A stretch of 64,000 bases of DNA, taken from positions 248,001-312,000 of the forward strand of contig BCHU01000012.1 in NCBI GenBank assembly GCA_001599715.1, read 5' to 3'. Below the pieces are notes generated by a model. That model was not told the DNA's origin. It worked only from the letters and a program-made list of their open reading frames with translations, and made no database searches. Position 1 is the stretch's first letter. Every line of letters begins with the position of its first letter. The stretch is from Phaeotremella fagi. Its lineage: Eukaryota; Basidiomycota; Tremellomycetes; Tremellales; Phaeotremellaceae. Shown here in pieces: positions 13,754-26,405 of the stretch. The translations under genes were made by a program, and so were the position numbers.

Positions 13754-16700
13754 ATGTCTTCAGAGGTCACATCAGAAGCTCTCGTACCAGATGAGGTCAG
13801 TTGAAAGTAACCCGTACCCAGTCCCAACTAACATCATCCCCAGTCACGCTTCACTGACGATGGTGACCTCACTTTACTTCAATGGTTAAGACATGCAGAG
13901 CAAGCTATAGAATCTTTACCCAACGTAAGTCTTATCTCCAAATAAACCCACTCACCAGTTAGGACGATCTACTACCCAAAATCCAAGGTCTCCATGCCTT
14001 CTTTCTAAAGATCCTCGTTCCAACTCCAACACCAACGTTACCCAAACCAGGCCGTCCGATCCGACACCTGATTTCCAGATGTATCATCAAACTACATACC
14101 AAAGTTGAATCTAGAAGTTTATTCGATTTTGTTCAAGCTCTAGTTAAAGGTGTTTCTGATGGTGGCGGGAAGAACATGTCGGCGGCTGAGAACATCGCTA
14201 GAGTGTAAGTTTGATTATTGACTTTTCACTGACGTTTAGTGCGAGTTGGTATTGTATCGGCGAGATCATCAGGGATCTTGGTTCTAATGTGGGTTGATTT
14301 GATGGGTGTAGCTGATAACAGATGATGTCGTTCATGGCGGAGATCTGTACCTCATCAGTCAAAGTGCTTAGGAATAGTAATTTGGTATGTAACCCTTGCA
14401 GATCCAACTAACATCAGTCCGTCATTCTTCGTACCCATGCTGTATTGGCTTTCTCCAAATCAGTTCAATCAGCTGGTAGAGCACTTCCCGATGCCCTAGT
14501 TAAAGATTTACTCAAAAACCTTCGTTCTGGTTTGTCGGACAGAGCGTTCCCTATCCAACGGGCTTGTGCAGAAACGTTCATTTCTCTCCAGCTTTACAGT
14601 GCAGCTCTCCCTCTGAAAGAGAACTTGGATTCTATCTCTCAATTGGTTTTCAAATCTCTCGAGGGAGCAGATTATTTGACAAGACGTGCACTCAGTCGTC
14701 TTCTCGCTCATTTACTTGCTGCAACCCAGGTCCCAGGTTCGGGTGTGATTGTCGATACGAAAAAGGTTACAAAGAAGGATGGAGAGGAGCAGGATTCCGG
14801 ACCTTCAGTTATCACATCAGCACCAGAGGATCGAAGTGGTAAAACTCTGTTAACCACTCAGGAACTCTTGAAATACCTCTCTGTACCTTTCAACAAAGCT
14901 CAGTCGGCTCGTAAGCTTCGTAACGCTATTATCGATGTCTATGCTACTCTGTTCACGTCACTGGGTTCAACATATGTCGAAGCACATTACGCCGAAATCG
15001 TCAAACATTTAACCGATGAATTGGTCTTGCCTGCTAGAAATCAAACTCCTCGATACGAACTATTGGCCATCAGAGATATGGTCGGCTTGCTGTTCAGAGA
15101 ATTGATCGGTATCAGATTGTTATCCGAACAAGGTCAGGTCATGGCTATTCGAGAATGGACAAATACATATCTCAAAAAGTATCAAGCCACACCTCTAGCT
15201 GGCCAGGTCGTTGTTCATAAAAGCGTCTTGATCATCGCTCTAAGAGAAGTCGCGGGGCTGTTAGAACAACTTGGAAACGCCCCGGCATCTATTTTGGAGC
15301 TTCTCGCTGAACCACTGGTTAGATTGCTGTCTCATGAATCGTATTCAGTCCGACTTGGAGCTTCTTACACTTTACGACGATTCTGTACGATCAATCCTAG
15401 TCAACTGCCTCGAATGCTCGGCGTGCTACTAGCAGAAGCTGGCAAGGATGTAGCTTTAATTGGAACACCCACAGCACCAAAAGATCTATCAGACCGAGCG
15501 GTTGGGAAATCTTTCGCGCTTTCAGCTTTAATTGCTATCAGTCCATCCAGACCGCTCTATGTTTCGCATGATGTTTCTACCAAAGTTTTCGACTTGGCTG
15601 TATCGTTATTGAAACGATCTGGTGATCACGATATCACTCCTGCCACTACAGAAGTTCAAGTCGCTTGGTATTTGATTTCAGGTCTCATGTCGCTCGGTCC
15701 TAGTTTTGTTAAACTTCATCTCCCTCAGTTGTTGGTTCTTTGGAGGAACGCACTACCAAAACCGACTAGCAAAGATTCATCAGTTGGAGAGAGGGGTGAA
15801 GCTGAATGGAGTTATTTACTTCTCGTTCGAGAATGTACCTTGGCATCGGTGTTGAACTTTCTCAGACACAACCATACTCTAGTCAACATTGATGTGGCTA
15901 GACGACTTGCTACGCTCTTCACCAACACTCTCAATTTTGTCAATGGATTCGCAACTGCTTACTCTGAAGCTCTGCGTGAACAACAAAACAACCCTACAGG
16001 AAACGTCTCCCCAATATTCACCTCTCGACCGTCATTGGTTGAACGAGAATCCGTCCTCCGTCGTAGAGTATTGCAATGTTTCACTAAACTCGGCCCATCG
16101 ACCGCTACGGATTCAATGCAGTCCGCTTTACTCCAAGCTGCTATCACTGTCTTTGCCGATCCGGAGAATTATTCCGGTTCAGCGGCTCAGGCTGCTATAG
16201 CAGCTTCTGCTGGTAATTTCACCAGTGTTTGGCAGGCTGTTGATGGATACGCGTTTGGTGTTACTAGTTTACTTGGTGCTAGAGAAGCTGAGGGAGGTGT
16301 AGATGCCGAAGAGGGTTATCTGAACAGAGACAAGATTGAAATGTCTATAGAGTCTCAGGTGAGTTGTGTATTGGTCGTTGCTTACAAAAGCTTTTCCATC
16401 CTATTCCCGGTTCTATCGAACATGATTTCTTGGATTTAATGGTTTCAACTCCACTTCCAGTATCCCCCAAACCGGTTCCCGCTCAAACAGGTGTCATAGA
16501 TGCCGGTGTAGATTTATTCTCCGTCATGTTCTCTCATCAAAATCTAGAAGGTCAAGTTCAATCACTGGCCACACTGTCGAGTCATATGAGGTCTAGTAAA
16601 CTTGAAAAGAATCCTGGTAGACGTCAAGCTGTCGTCGCTAACACCATGGCGGCGTTGAGACGATCTCTGTTACATGCTGAATCCATTGGTGGAGCGAATA

Positions 16701-19700
16701 GGGTCAAGAAGACAATCGGTAGTGGCCAAGTCAGTGAAATGATTCGTTCATTGTTACAGGTGAGTTTGGAAGTGGATAAAACTAATGGCAGGACGCTATC
16801 GTCGATCCTAGTCCCAGCATTCGTACAGCTGCTGCAGAAGCTATGGGTATGCTAGCAAATCTCGCAGGAAGTTCCAATTTGTCCTCCCAAATCCAATGGT
16901 TGGTCGATCAGGTTGTCAACAATCGGGTTCCGGACGGTAGAGCTGGTTGCGCTATGGCCTTTGGATCAATCTACAGCAGTGTCGGTGGTTTGGCTGGTGG
17001 ACCAATTCTCAAAACCATCGTCAATATTTCAATGTCGTTAGCGACCGATCCTCATCCAGGTGTTCATTTCTGGGCAATGGCTGCTTTGACTCAAGTTGTC
17101 AATTCAGCGAATTTAGCTTATTCACCCTATGTCCCAACAACACTTGGTATGTTGGCGAATATTTATCTGTTGGAAACGCACGAACCGGATGGTGGTTCAC
17201 TTGGTTCAGTCAATCTTCGAGGTGATTTACCAGCTTATCAAGTCATTTGTCGAATCCTTCAAGCCCTCATTGGTGTTCTTGGACCAGAGTTGCAGGAACC
17301 TGGTAAAATCCGTTCATTGGTGTTTTTGCTCGTTCATGAATTCGGTGAAGAGACGGATGAAGGTTTAGCTGTGGAAGCTATCAAATGTGTCCAACAGATC
17401 TTAATGTTCGCACCAGCTGAAGTTGATATTCCTAAACTCGTTTCAACCTTCCGAAGTCATTTGGCATCGACCCGTCGACCACTCAAAGTAGCTGCTATCA
17501 CTGCTTTGTATCAGATCGTTCAACGTGATGCGGTCTTGATGTCTAAATTGGGTGGTAACCAGTTGGTCGAAGATTTATTCGGTTTATTAGATGACGATCC
17601 TAGTATCGAAGGTGTACAAAACGTTATCACCAGTTGGTTGATGCAGACTGCTGCTGCTTTACCATCGGGTTGGATAGATTTATGTCAAAGAATAATGACT
17701 CGAACTGCAGCGTCTATCGCTGCTCAACGAGCGGCTTCCAAGAAAATTCAAAAAGGTCCAACATTTATGGATGATGAAGGTGAATCGTTTGCTGGGGAGA
17801 TTAGTAACGCGTCATCTGCTTTGACTTCACGTTGGAGAACTCAACTATTCGCTTTGAACTGTTTACACGGTATCGTGGTTGCCGTGATTGATTCAGGTAA
17901 ACTCGAACATTTCGATCCGGTGTTGGCTGCACGAATGGGATTGAACAGCAGACAAATGTTGTTCTCTAGAGTGGCCGATTTGATTCGAATGGCATTCTCC
18001 GCTTCGGCCGCTTTGGTCATGGAAGTTCGTTTACAGGGATTGGTTGTTTTGCGAGATGTCATCGAGGTGAGTTTTGGATCTGGCTGTAGCTGACGATTTA
18101 GCGATTCTCGACATCGGCTGATCCAGATTTCGAAGGATCGTTGTTACTTGAACAACATCAAGCTCCTATCGCTGCTGCCTTGACACCTTCTTTTGGCTCG
18201 GATTCTACGCCTGAAGTATTGGCTTCGGCTGTTCAAGTTTGTGCAGTCTTTGTTGGATCCGGTGTAGTGAAGGAAGTCTCTAGAATGGGTCGTATATTGA
18301 AACTCTTGACTGGTGCCCTGGAACAATGTAAAGGTAAGTCGGAAAAAGGTTGTAGTACTGATGAAAGACGGTCAAACAATGTCCTTGGGTGATGTCGAGG
18401 ATTTATCAGCCAACGCTTCGGTCATGTTGAAGATATCTATCTTAGCTGCTTGGGCGGAGTTGCAGATTTCAAGTGCTAGACAGATTTATTTACAAGACGT
18501 CGTTAAACCTTATAAATGGTTGTTGGGTCCGTTCTGGGTTGGAGCATTGAGAGATTACGCTCAGTTGAGAACGGATCCTGAATTAGGTGGGGGAGGTGTC
18601 GTCGGTATGGACTCTGGTTTAGGTCGTGAAATACTGTTACCCGTGGGTTTTGACGATTGAAATTGAGGCTGACACGGTAGTATTACGAACAAGCTATTCC
18701 AAAAATTTTACATGCTACGGCTATCTTGTTGAATTCATTGGACGCATTCACGATTGGTGCTCTGGACGGTCAAACTTACACGACATCCGCCGTACCTTCG
18801 CAACCACTTTCTATCAAGCCTGAACCAACAATTTCATTCTATACGATTTACGGATTGGCTTTTGAACAATTGACGAAATCTCTTGGAGCTGATTCGACCA
18901 CTGCTCCCAGTGCTATTATCGCTTTAAAGATAATGGCTAGTTTGGTTAGACCTGAAATCAGTGGTACCACCGTGTTTGAGGGGGCGTTCTTTGATGAATT
19001 GATCACGGTGTTTTATAGAATCGCAATGACTGAGACGGCTGGTGTTAAAGCTGAGATGGTTTCTGTTGTGGAAAGTTTCGCTGTTAGTAGGAAAGGTTTA
19101 TTAGGGTAAGTCACTGTTAGGGGTTAGATATTGATTTTTGGTTAGATACGACGCTGCTAGAACTAGAAGATCTTTGGCGGTTATCGCTTATTCTTTACGT
19201 CAGACTATCCCTACTGCTGATGTCCCCTCTACATGTAGGTTTGATGACATCGATGGTTGCTGATCAATAGTTTTATACTCCGATACCGCTGCTGATCGAA
19301 TCGCTTTCCTGAAAAGTGGATTCAGCGCTTATGCAAAAGTAGTGGAAACTATTGATCCATCACAGAGAGCTGATCTGTTCGCTGGTGGTATCCTTTTGTT
19401 TGCTGGTATGTCAATTCGTATCTGTTGAGACTTGAGCTGAGATTGTGATTAGACCTCTTGAAAGAGGAAACACCGAACATGGATCTGGCTGGATCTTTGT
19501 TACCATCACTCAAGATGTTACTCGATAATCTCTTTGCTGCTCAGGTTCCTGGAATCGGAGCTACGTCTGATAAAGTCGTTCATGGATTGTTATCAGTTTG
19601 TTTGACTAGTATCGATGATATGCGGTAGGTACTGTGTAGCTTATTTGAGTGTGAGATTGATCATATTCGTAGTGCTCGTCAAGGTCAGGTAGCTAATACC

Positions 19701-20482
19701 AAAATCAAAAATAACTTGTTGGCGATTACATTGATTTTGACGACTTTACCATCTTCGGTTCGGGTTAGTAAGATCGTTGTTGAACAGGTTTGTTATGTTA
19801 TTGGACAATATCTTGGGCAAATCACAGAAAGACCAGAGGTGAGTTATACAATCTTATGAGTGGAAATGTACTGACTCCGATTATAGCTTGGATTAACACC
19901 AATCCATTGTGCTACCACTTTACTGTTGACCTCTCTTCGACCTTTACCTTCGACTGCTAATTCAAAACCGTCTCCTTCACCTATACTTCGGCATGCTGCT
20001 CTACATCTTTTGAGCCCTTTGATTGGTTTCTTGGCTGAAGCTGTGGTCGCTTCGGCTACTAATGATAGTAGTAAACTAGGATTGACGGAGGGTGTGAAGG
20101 AAATTTTGAAAGGTTTGGTTAGTTGGTGTAACGGTTTAACAGAGGAGCATAGTGGGTTCAAACATCGTGTATGCGTTTGAGATATTGATTGAAATTTATA
20201 GAAACGAGAGGTTACGCAGTTTTACTACCGACTTTATTACTATTACTCGACCCTCCATCCGTTACCGTACCAACGAATTTGAATCTAACATCCTCAATGG
20301 TGTTACTGAACCTCGCCCAGACTTCACCTAAATCTTTCAGAGATATTTTACAGAATTTGAATGAGAACGATAGGAATAGATTGGAGAAGGGTGTTAGGGA
20401 TGCTGTTGGTCAGAATCAAAGTGGTGGAAACAAAGATGCGGGAGGTGAGAAGAAGGGAATTGAATTGAAATCTTTTGGGTAG
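13754..20482 (+). CDS. LAA1: Large HEAT-repeat protein, LAA1/HEATR5 family
   Basis: This protein of roughly 1900 aa is built almost entirely of HEAT-type helical repeats and interrupted by about twenty short introns. Members of the family (yeast Laa1, animal HEATR5A/B) associate with the AP-1 clathrin adaptor at the trans-Golgi and endosomes. The N-terminal run (LHAFFLKILVP, RHLISRCIIKLHTK, WYCIGEIIRDLGS, VILRTHAVLAFSKSVQSAG) and SYSVRLGASYTLRRFC fit it. There are no catalytic motifs or membrane segments. Exon 1 is MSSEVTSEALVPDE. GCN1 and other HEAT giants were considered, but the N-terminal pattern fits HEATR5 better. The family call rests on remembered pattern, not alignment. Confidence 0.75.
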
Positions 20483-20913
20483 TTTAGTTTCTATCTGCAA
20501 GATCATGAGATCTATATTTGTCTCACCATAAGTAGTAGCTTTTCTTTTCGTTGAGACTCGGTGGCTTGTATGGCTTGGCTGTGGGGGTTTAATTGGGGAT
20601 GGTTAGGGATGGAGATTTTATTTTACGTATGCATATCGAGAGAACCCTATTTACAGGGATAAGCTGTAAGGTACGAGTACTGGCAGAGATGGATGTTCGA
20701 GATCTGTCTGTGTGAGAGTCTTTTTTCCCACAGAACGAATAAAATAAATAAAGATAATAGCTACCGAAGAAACTATATAAAGAACAACTTAATTTAACAT
20801 CCTCCTTTCTTACTTCTTACTTCTACAATCACTTTCAACTTTATTTATCTTCTACCAACTAAACACAAATTCTATTCATACCCTCCACCACAACACAACA
20901 CAATCACGACAAG
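20483..20913. other. Intergenic region before the CFEM gene
   Basis: A 431-bp gap. The last 150 bp before the next ATG are pyrimidine- and A-rich (TATATAAAG near 20775, CT-rich and ACAACACAACAC tracts), typical of a strongly expressed fungal gene with a short 5' UTR. No gene was found in it. Confidence 0.5.
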
Positions 20914-21879
20914 ATGCGTTTCTCTGTTCTCTTAACATCCCTCACTGCTATCGCTTTCGCAGGTGTCGCTATCGCTCAAAGGTGAGTTTAAGTTTCAGTT
21001 CCTCTTGCTGGACCTCAGCCTCAGTCGTTATTCAGTGCATTGCTGATATCTACACCCACTTAGCGCTTGTATCATTGCTTGCTCAACTCAAGCTGCTGCC
21101 GCTGCTGGTTGTACATCTTTGTGAGTATCTCTTTTTCTTTCCTTCAACGCGTTCCCTCCATTCCACCCCCAATCCACTTCATTTTTCCAATGATGGGACT
21201 ATCGTTCAACGTTTCCACCGTTGATACCATCTCCTGCCTTCCTTCTTGCCTTCCTTCACTCCGCACGACGAACTTTACCTTCACCCCCTGTCCACATCAC
21301 ATTTCAAACAGGTTTGAACCATCAACGCTCAAGCCTCTTGACCGATCTTCTCAAACATGACGACAGCACTGACTAAATGTTTTCAATTTCAGCGCCGACC
21401 CATCTTGTGCGTGTCTCAGCGCCGCTTTCCAAAGTGGAGCTCAAGCCTGTCTCGTCGCGTAAGTACAGTTATCGCCTAACTTATCTACCTCATCTAACAA
21501 ACACTGCAGCAACTGTACAACTGCCGATCAAGCTTCAGCTCTCCAACTCCAACAAGCCCTCTGTGGAAACACCACAGCTAGCGGTTCAGTCACGCAAGTC
21601 ATCGCTTCCTCAGTCGTCGCCTCAGCTTCAGCCGCTGGTTCAACCACCCTCCCAACTTCCTTAGCCTCCTCCATCATCGCTTCAGTCTCCTCAAAAGCTT
21701 CTTCAGCTGCCGCTGGCATTTCGTCAGCTGTTTCAGCTGCTAGTTCAGCCGCTAGCTCTGCCGCTGCTACCACTTCAAAAGCTTCTGGTGCTATCGGTAC
21801 CATCGATATGAAGGTTACCGCTCTTTACGGTATTGGTACTTTTGTCGGTCTCGCTTTAGGCGCTATCGTCGCTTTCTAG
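20914..21879 (+). CDS. CFEM-domain secreted / GPI-anchored cell-wall protein
   Basis: Exons 20914-20981, 21064-21120, 21393-21458 and 21510-21879 give 186 aa. Residues 1-21 (MRFSVLLTSLTAIAFAGVAIA) form a signal peptide. The CFEM-type pattern has eight cysteines in CIIACSTQAAAAAGC, DPSCACLSAAFQSGAQAC, NC and LC, spaced as in fungal haem-binding and surface proteins. A long Ser/Ala-rich stalk follows, and a hydrophobic C-terminus (YGIGTFVGLALGAIVAF) suggests GPI anchoring. CFEM proteins take part in haem capture, wall integrity or adhesion; which applies here is unknown. The second intron, 272 nt, is unusually long for this locus. Confidence 0.8.
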
Positions 21880-22625
21880 GGCGTTGGTTTGATTTGGGAT
21901 GGATTTTTGGTTCACGGTAGTTACCTTTATATATCCCCTTTCATTCAACCTTTTTTTCTTTTCTCTTTTCCTGGACAGAAGTCCTATTCATGTTTGTAGA
22001 TAGTTGGGAGGCGGGGACGAGATTGAGCGTTTAAAAAAGAAATGATTATATACGACGGTTTGGAAGTTTTTTTAGTTTCTGTTTTATGGTCATGCTATCG
22101 AGTTGTTTTATGATCAGTGTGGGCATGTTCATTGATTGTTCGTCTTAAGAATACATTGGAATCACTACTATATGAGAAGAAGGGGACGAAACTTGACGAT
22201 TGGTGAATTTCATCATTATACGGATTGTTACTCTGAAAGTGGCACAGAAAATCGATTCGCAATTAGGCACTTTTCTCCCCCCTCATACAGTAGCTTCATC
22301 TTCTAGCCAATCAAAACAAAAAGGATCGATAGAAAAGTAAGCTAAATGACATACACAGCAAGAAATAGTGCCTTCTGATCAAGCAAAGACGAGAAATTGG
22401 TGGGGTTTATCCTTTTCTCTCACCGAAACATTACATATTGATCATCCTTTCAGTTAAACTTCGTTTGACTTCTTTTACAGGTCTTCCAAAGAAACGCTCC
22501 ACAAATCTAGAAAATTTAGGGGGATAAGACTGTATTTTTCCAATCCAATTCTTTTCCCCCTTCTCCACGTCTCTTTACATAAACTTGGGTATTTTAAATC
22601 CAACAAAGTATAAAGTCTACTCGAT
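21880..22625. other. Intergenic region between CFEM and Nudix-like genes
   Basis: 746 bp with T-rich 3'-UTR-like sequence on the left and a promoter-like CT-rich stretch on the right. No coding, tRNA or repeat signature was recognised. Confidence 0.5.
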
Positions 22626-23276
22626 ATGTCTTCATCAGATAACTATTCCACTTGTCAAGGTGGATTCAGAGTCCATAACAGTTTCACCTCATTCGATAAA
22701 ACCGAACAATCACTGGGATATCATTATGGCGTCCAAAACGATGTTGGTGTACTAGGATCCATCATGCGACAAAATCCTACCGATCCAGAAGAAAGTCAAA
22801 TCCTTCTATTCAAACGACATGATCAAATAATGCTTCATGGAAATGGTCAACTCGAACTCGTCAATGATTTATTCAAAAACCATGAAGACAAAAGCGCAAC
22901 TTCAGATATTATCACCAGATCAGCTATGATCATATCAGAGATTTCCGGTGTCAAGCTTGATAACCTCACAATAGAAACTTTCACAGGTAGTGTTCATAAA
23001 TTCAAACGATCGAAATATACCCACTTCGACTCGGACACTTTTCTGGCAGGTTTCATCTGTACGATCCAAAAAGCCGATGGATCAGAAGCAGAAATTGATA
23101 TTTCAAGCTGCAAGAAATATGGTTATTCAGATTATCGATGGGTTTCATGGGATGATTTGGAAAAGATCAGTGAGAAGATCATCCCGGAGTGGACTCGTAG
23201 TCGTGTTGGAGAATCTTTTAAGAATTATGTTATAATGAGGAAGGAGCGTACTAAGAAGTCGGAGGGTCAAGTCTGA
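22626..23276 (+). CDS. Degenerate Nudix-like protein, copy 1
   Basis: A single-exon, 216-aa soluble protein. It pairs with the gene at 59740-60432. Both have a strand of the type GSIMRQNPTDPEESQILLFK, which resembles the first Nudix strands (GAIV...VLL), followed by a helix where the Nudix box should be. In this copy the box position reads MIISEISGV. Against REUxEExGU, one Glu, the Gly and the last hydrophobic remain, while the Arg and other acidic residues are missing. If the fold is right, it probably no longer hydrolyses nucleoside diphosphates in the usual way. The family call is tentative. Confidence 0.55.
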   Translation: MSSSDNYSTCQGGFRVHNSFTSFDKTEQSLGYHYGVQNDVGVLGSIMRQNPTDPEESQILLFKRHDQIMLHGNGQLELVNDLFKNHEDKSATSDIITRSAMIISEISGVKLDNLTIETFTGSVHKFKRSKYTHFDSDTFLAGFICTIQKADGSEAEIDISSCKKYGYSDYRWVSWDDLEKISEKIIPEWTRSRVGESFKNYVIMRKERTKKSEGQV

Positions 23277-23482
23277 TGTAACCTTTTGTTCTTTGCAAAC
23301 CTTGGTAGCTTCTGATTATGTTTCTTTGTTACGCTTCACTTGTAGTACAGTAGTTGCTTTCAGAAATTTCCTGTGAAGGTGTATTGTATTGATACTCTAG
23401 CTTATAAGCATGAAGCTACAACATGTACAGAGCATTCTTTCTTTCCCATTTTTCTTTTCTTTTTCCTATGTTCACATCAACA

Positions 23483-24816
23483 TCATTCTTCATCTCCATG
23501 CCACCTTTGGTCAATGGAACTACCCCATCCACAAGATGAGCAACCTTCCCCAAGGGGTAAATAAGCAAAAGAGACGTCTAAATGACTCAATTCTACATTG
23601 ATACCGTTCAGAATCTCTTGGGCGCGTTGTTGGCACCATGAAAGCTCATTTGTCACAAGTTTGTATCCTTCCACCCCAAGTACCCGGTTTGAGTGGTTAC
23701 AAACAGTTATGGAGGTTCTAGAGATCAAATCAGTTGTAGTGGTATTGTTGAGTTGAGCAATAGATGGTATTTTATTATTAAAGTCTTCCAACCCAGTCTT
23801 CAAACTTGCCAAAATCTCTTCAGAAGTGTCTCTTGTTGCACCATAGTATTTGATTAAATGAAAGACATTCTTGAATCCTGGTATGGATGAAAGCACTACT
23901 TGACGCTGGAATGACCATGAGTAACCTGGATATGAAATATGCTGAATCAGAGTTATTGGTTTATCTGTTTTACAGGACAAAGAGAGTCCAGTAAATGAAT
24001 CCATCCCAACCCCTTCCACACTTGTTATACAGATTGTTTCAATTCTTGGACTGTTGACAAATAGATTTAGTATTGATTTGATGTATTCATCAACACGGGA
24101 TTTTCGAAGTGCTGTTGATCTTGACCTTCTTTGACGTTCAGTTTGATCCAATGACAATAACCCAAAATCAGTTGTCTTGATAGAGACAGAAGATACTCGA
24201 TCAAAAGCACCAATTCCATTGGATAACAGAATTTGACTTAAGCTGTCAACATGGCTTGTGATACGTCTGAATCTTGCGTTATTCCTTCTAGCCACTGTTC
24301 CGGGATTCTCGGGGTCTGGTCTATCAATAAACATGCCGGGAATCAAATGAAAATGCTTGATGTACCTGATATAATGAGATTTTGAGGCTGAAGCAGGAAG
24401 CAGGAGTCGATCAGTCCGGTTTGATCTTGAATTCAAGCCGGTTGCCAATCCTAAAGCATTGATTAAGGATGAAATCATTTCTCTAGTTTTCTTTTTGATT
24501 GACCCAGGATTTTCCAACCCACGAGAGAAACTCTTAATCTTACTTTCAGGCAGACAAACCGTCTCATATATCAACGAAGCGCACCATTCATTGAATAACT
24601 ATTTACAGTACATGAGTAGTTGAGCTTCACAAATGATCCTAGTTGTTTACTCACTGAGTTGACCGTCATCCAAGGGAAAGGATGTTTCTTATCCCCTGTA
24701 CTGGATTGCATAATAGAAAGATGCTCCTCGATAATCTGTAACCAAGTCTCAGCTGGAAGAGGTGGATAACCTAATACGGTCGCTTTCTCTGAATTACTAC
24801 TTTCTTGCGGGGACAT
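23483..24816 (-). CDS. F-box-like protein, tandem family copy A
   Basis: Two exons (24655-24816 and 23483-24598) give 425 aa. The N-terminus GYPPLPAETWLQIIEEHL, continued across the intron by MTVNS and LFNEWCASLIYETVCL, has the shape of an F-box (LPxE...II...V...W...ly..v.L). F-box proteins couple targets to SCF ubiquitin ligases. The rest is a helical/strand region with family-conserved blocks: ENPGSIKKK, SASKSHYIRYIKHFHL, LFVNSPRIETICI and FIPGFKNVFH. The intron (24599-24654) is at the same place and phase in copies B and C. The C-terminus differs from C: it runs past CSSCG for 16 extra residues. The target is unknown. Confidence 0.75.
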
Positions 24817-25005
24817 TGTGAATTAATTTGATAGTTGGGGAAGAAAAGAAATTGCCAGAATGTACACTCTACTATCTGTCTTTTCTTGAGTTGGTGACTT
24901 CTTGAGTTGGAAGGCAATTGGGTAACAAAGGAAAGTTAAATTGTAGACAAGACTACAATATATCTTCTCTCATCAAATTTGCTCTTTTGTTCTGTGGAAG
25001 ACTAA
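24817..25005 (-). promoter_or_regulatory. Conserved upstream block of F-box-like copy A
   Basis: The roughly 190 bp upstream of copy A is nearly identical to the matching segments before copies B (28362-28550) and C (30179-30365). It includes a shared AATTAATTTGATAGTTGGGG string directly before the ATG and a GACTTCTTGAGTTGGAAGG string. The duplication unit therefore included the promoter, and the copies are probably driven alike. Confidence 0.6.
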
Positions 25006-25193
25006 TGTCAGGGTTGTGTCTACTTACCAGCAGTTTGATACGAAACTTCGAGTTTAGAGATAACAATAAACGGACTGAGCTTGGTTCTATATAAAATAGT
25101 AAGAAATGGGGAGAAATGGGCAGTTATAGGCTCTAATGGGCTATAACGGGTAGAAATGGGTGGAAAAGGGTAGAAACAGGTAGAAATGGGTAG

Positions 25194-25745
25194 TGTTATG
25201 ACCAGCCATAACACAAGTCCTAAGAAGGGGGATTATATAAAGTTGTAAAGGGAAGGATTACATAAAATGAACCGAAGTTCATTGAACCGAAGCTCATTGA
25301 ACCTAGAGTCATTGAATCTAAGTTCATTGAACCAAAGGTCATTGAACCAAAGGTCATTGAACCAAAACTCGTTTGCTAAGGTATAAAAAGCCGATTTTAT
25401 TTATCTTTATCTCTTCTTTCTTCTTTTCTTTAAGGATCAATTAATCAGTTCACATCTCCAGTTCACACTTCCACTTCTTTTATCCAACCCACCCATCCAC
25501 CCTTTCGTATATAGTTTACATAGTAGTTCATAGTATCATACATCTACTATCTCTCTTTACTTATACATCATCACCTTCATCATCAACCTCAGCCTACCGG
25601 ATCCTTCTAGGTTAATCATCTATATCTTATATCAGTCGACCAACTTCACAAGTCTACGAGGTACCCTTCGTCAGTAGTATCTCAAGCTTAGTAAACATCA
25701 TCAGTCGTACACGTCTCTGCTTATCTCTAGGGACGAGTCCTGACA
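25194..25745 (+). mobile_element. Solo LTR 1 (552 bp) with 5-bp target duplication
   Basis: The element starts TGTTATGACC and ends AGTCCTGACA, the TG...CA termini of retrotransposon LTRs. It is flanked on both sides by GGTAG (25189-25193 and 25746-25750), a perfect 5-bp target-site duplication. The second copy at 26406-26926 matches it over most of its length in reverse orientation. Inside are a 15-bp tandem array (from 25269), a TATAAAA box (25382-25388) and a transcribed-looking CT-rich segment. No internal retroelement genes adjoin it, so it is what LTR-LTR recombination leaves. It cannot be assigned to copia or gypsy from the LTR alone. Confidence 0.9.
25269..25371 (+). repeat. 15-bp tandem array in solo LTR 1
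   Basis: About seven units of 15 bp of the type GAACCAAAGGTCATT, with early units reading GAACCGAAGTTCATT. The array ends about 10 bp before the LTR TATA box, where an upstream activating region would be. Confidence 0.85.
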
Positions 25746-26405
25746 GGTAGAAATGCTCTGGGATGGTTTAAGAAATACTAGAGGACGCTGTGTAGCCTAG
25801 TATAAGCTGGTAAGAAGATCAATTCGTATATCTAAGATAAGTATGAACTAAAGACTACAGACTAGTAAATAAGAAAACTGGAGAACGAGCTTGAATTGCA
25901 ATCCAAGCTATCATTTTGTATGTCGTCTCTCGAGCTTTGATTATCAAGCATTCTCGTGCTGCTTATCAAGCTCTCTCACGATGTATTATCAATCTTTCCC
26001 ACACCCTTCTAATCTAGTTCTCACGTTCTGTACGATTCTAACTTTAAGTACTACGTCTCATTGTTTGTTAAACCGTTATCTGGCTTATCATAGTCAATTA
26101 CGTTATGTTACCCTTAATTATCTAATCTAAGCTTCTTTTACTTGTTATTTAGTCGTTCATAACAAAGTAATGCTTTGTAATAGCACACTCTTGGCCGTAA
26201 GATAAGGAAACGGGCTAGAATGGGCTGTTCTAGGTAGTATCAGGAAGTTCTGGGAACTTTCGAGATGTTTCGAGTTGATGTGGTTTGTTGATAGTTAATT
26301 ACGTGTAATTTAGTTTGATAATTCTGTCGTCGAGTAGTGTAGATTCCTAACATTGGCAGAGATGAAGCTTGATGGTTACCAATTCATAACCATGCACACT
26401 GTAAC

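Larger units (their letters stand above)
25006..26352. mobile_element. Probable older LTR-like insertion, split by a solo LTR
   Basis: Compared with the spacer between copies B and C, this interval is extra sequence. It begins TGTCAGG and ends CCTAACA, imperfect inverted ends of the TG...CA kind. Without the solo LTR nested in it, about 795 bp remain. The left part is rich in GGGTAGAAATGGG-type strings. No flanking target duplication and no coding sequence are visible, so it is called only as a decayed or non-autonomous element. Confidence 0.35.

Noticed and set aside
25100..25193. Telomeric repeat tract (GGGTAGAAATGGG)
   Set aside because: The strings are irregular, short and interstitial and do not match a regular telomere repeat.
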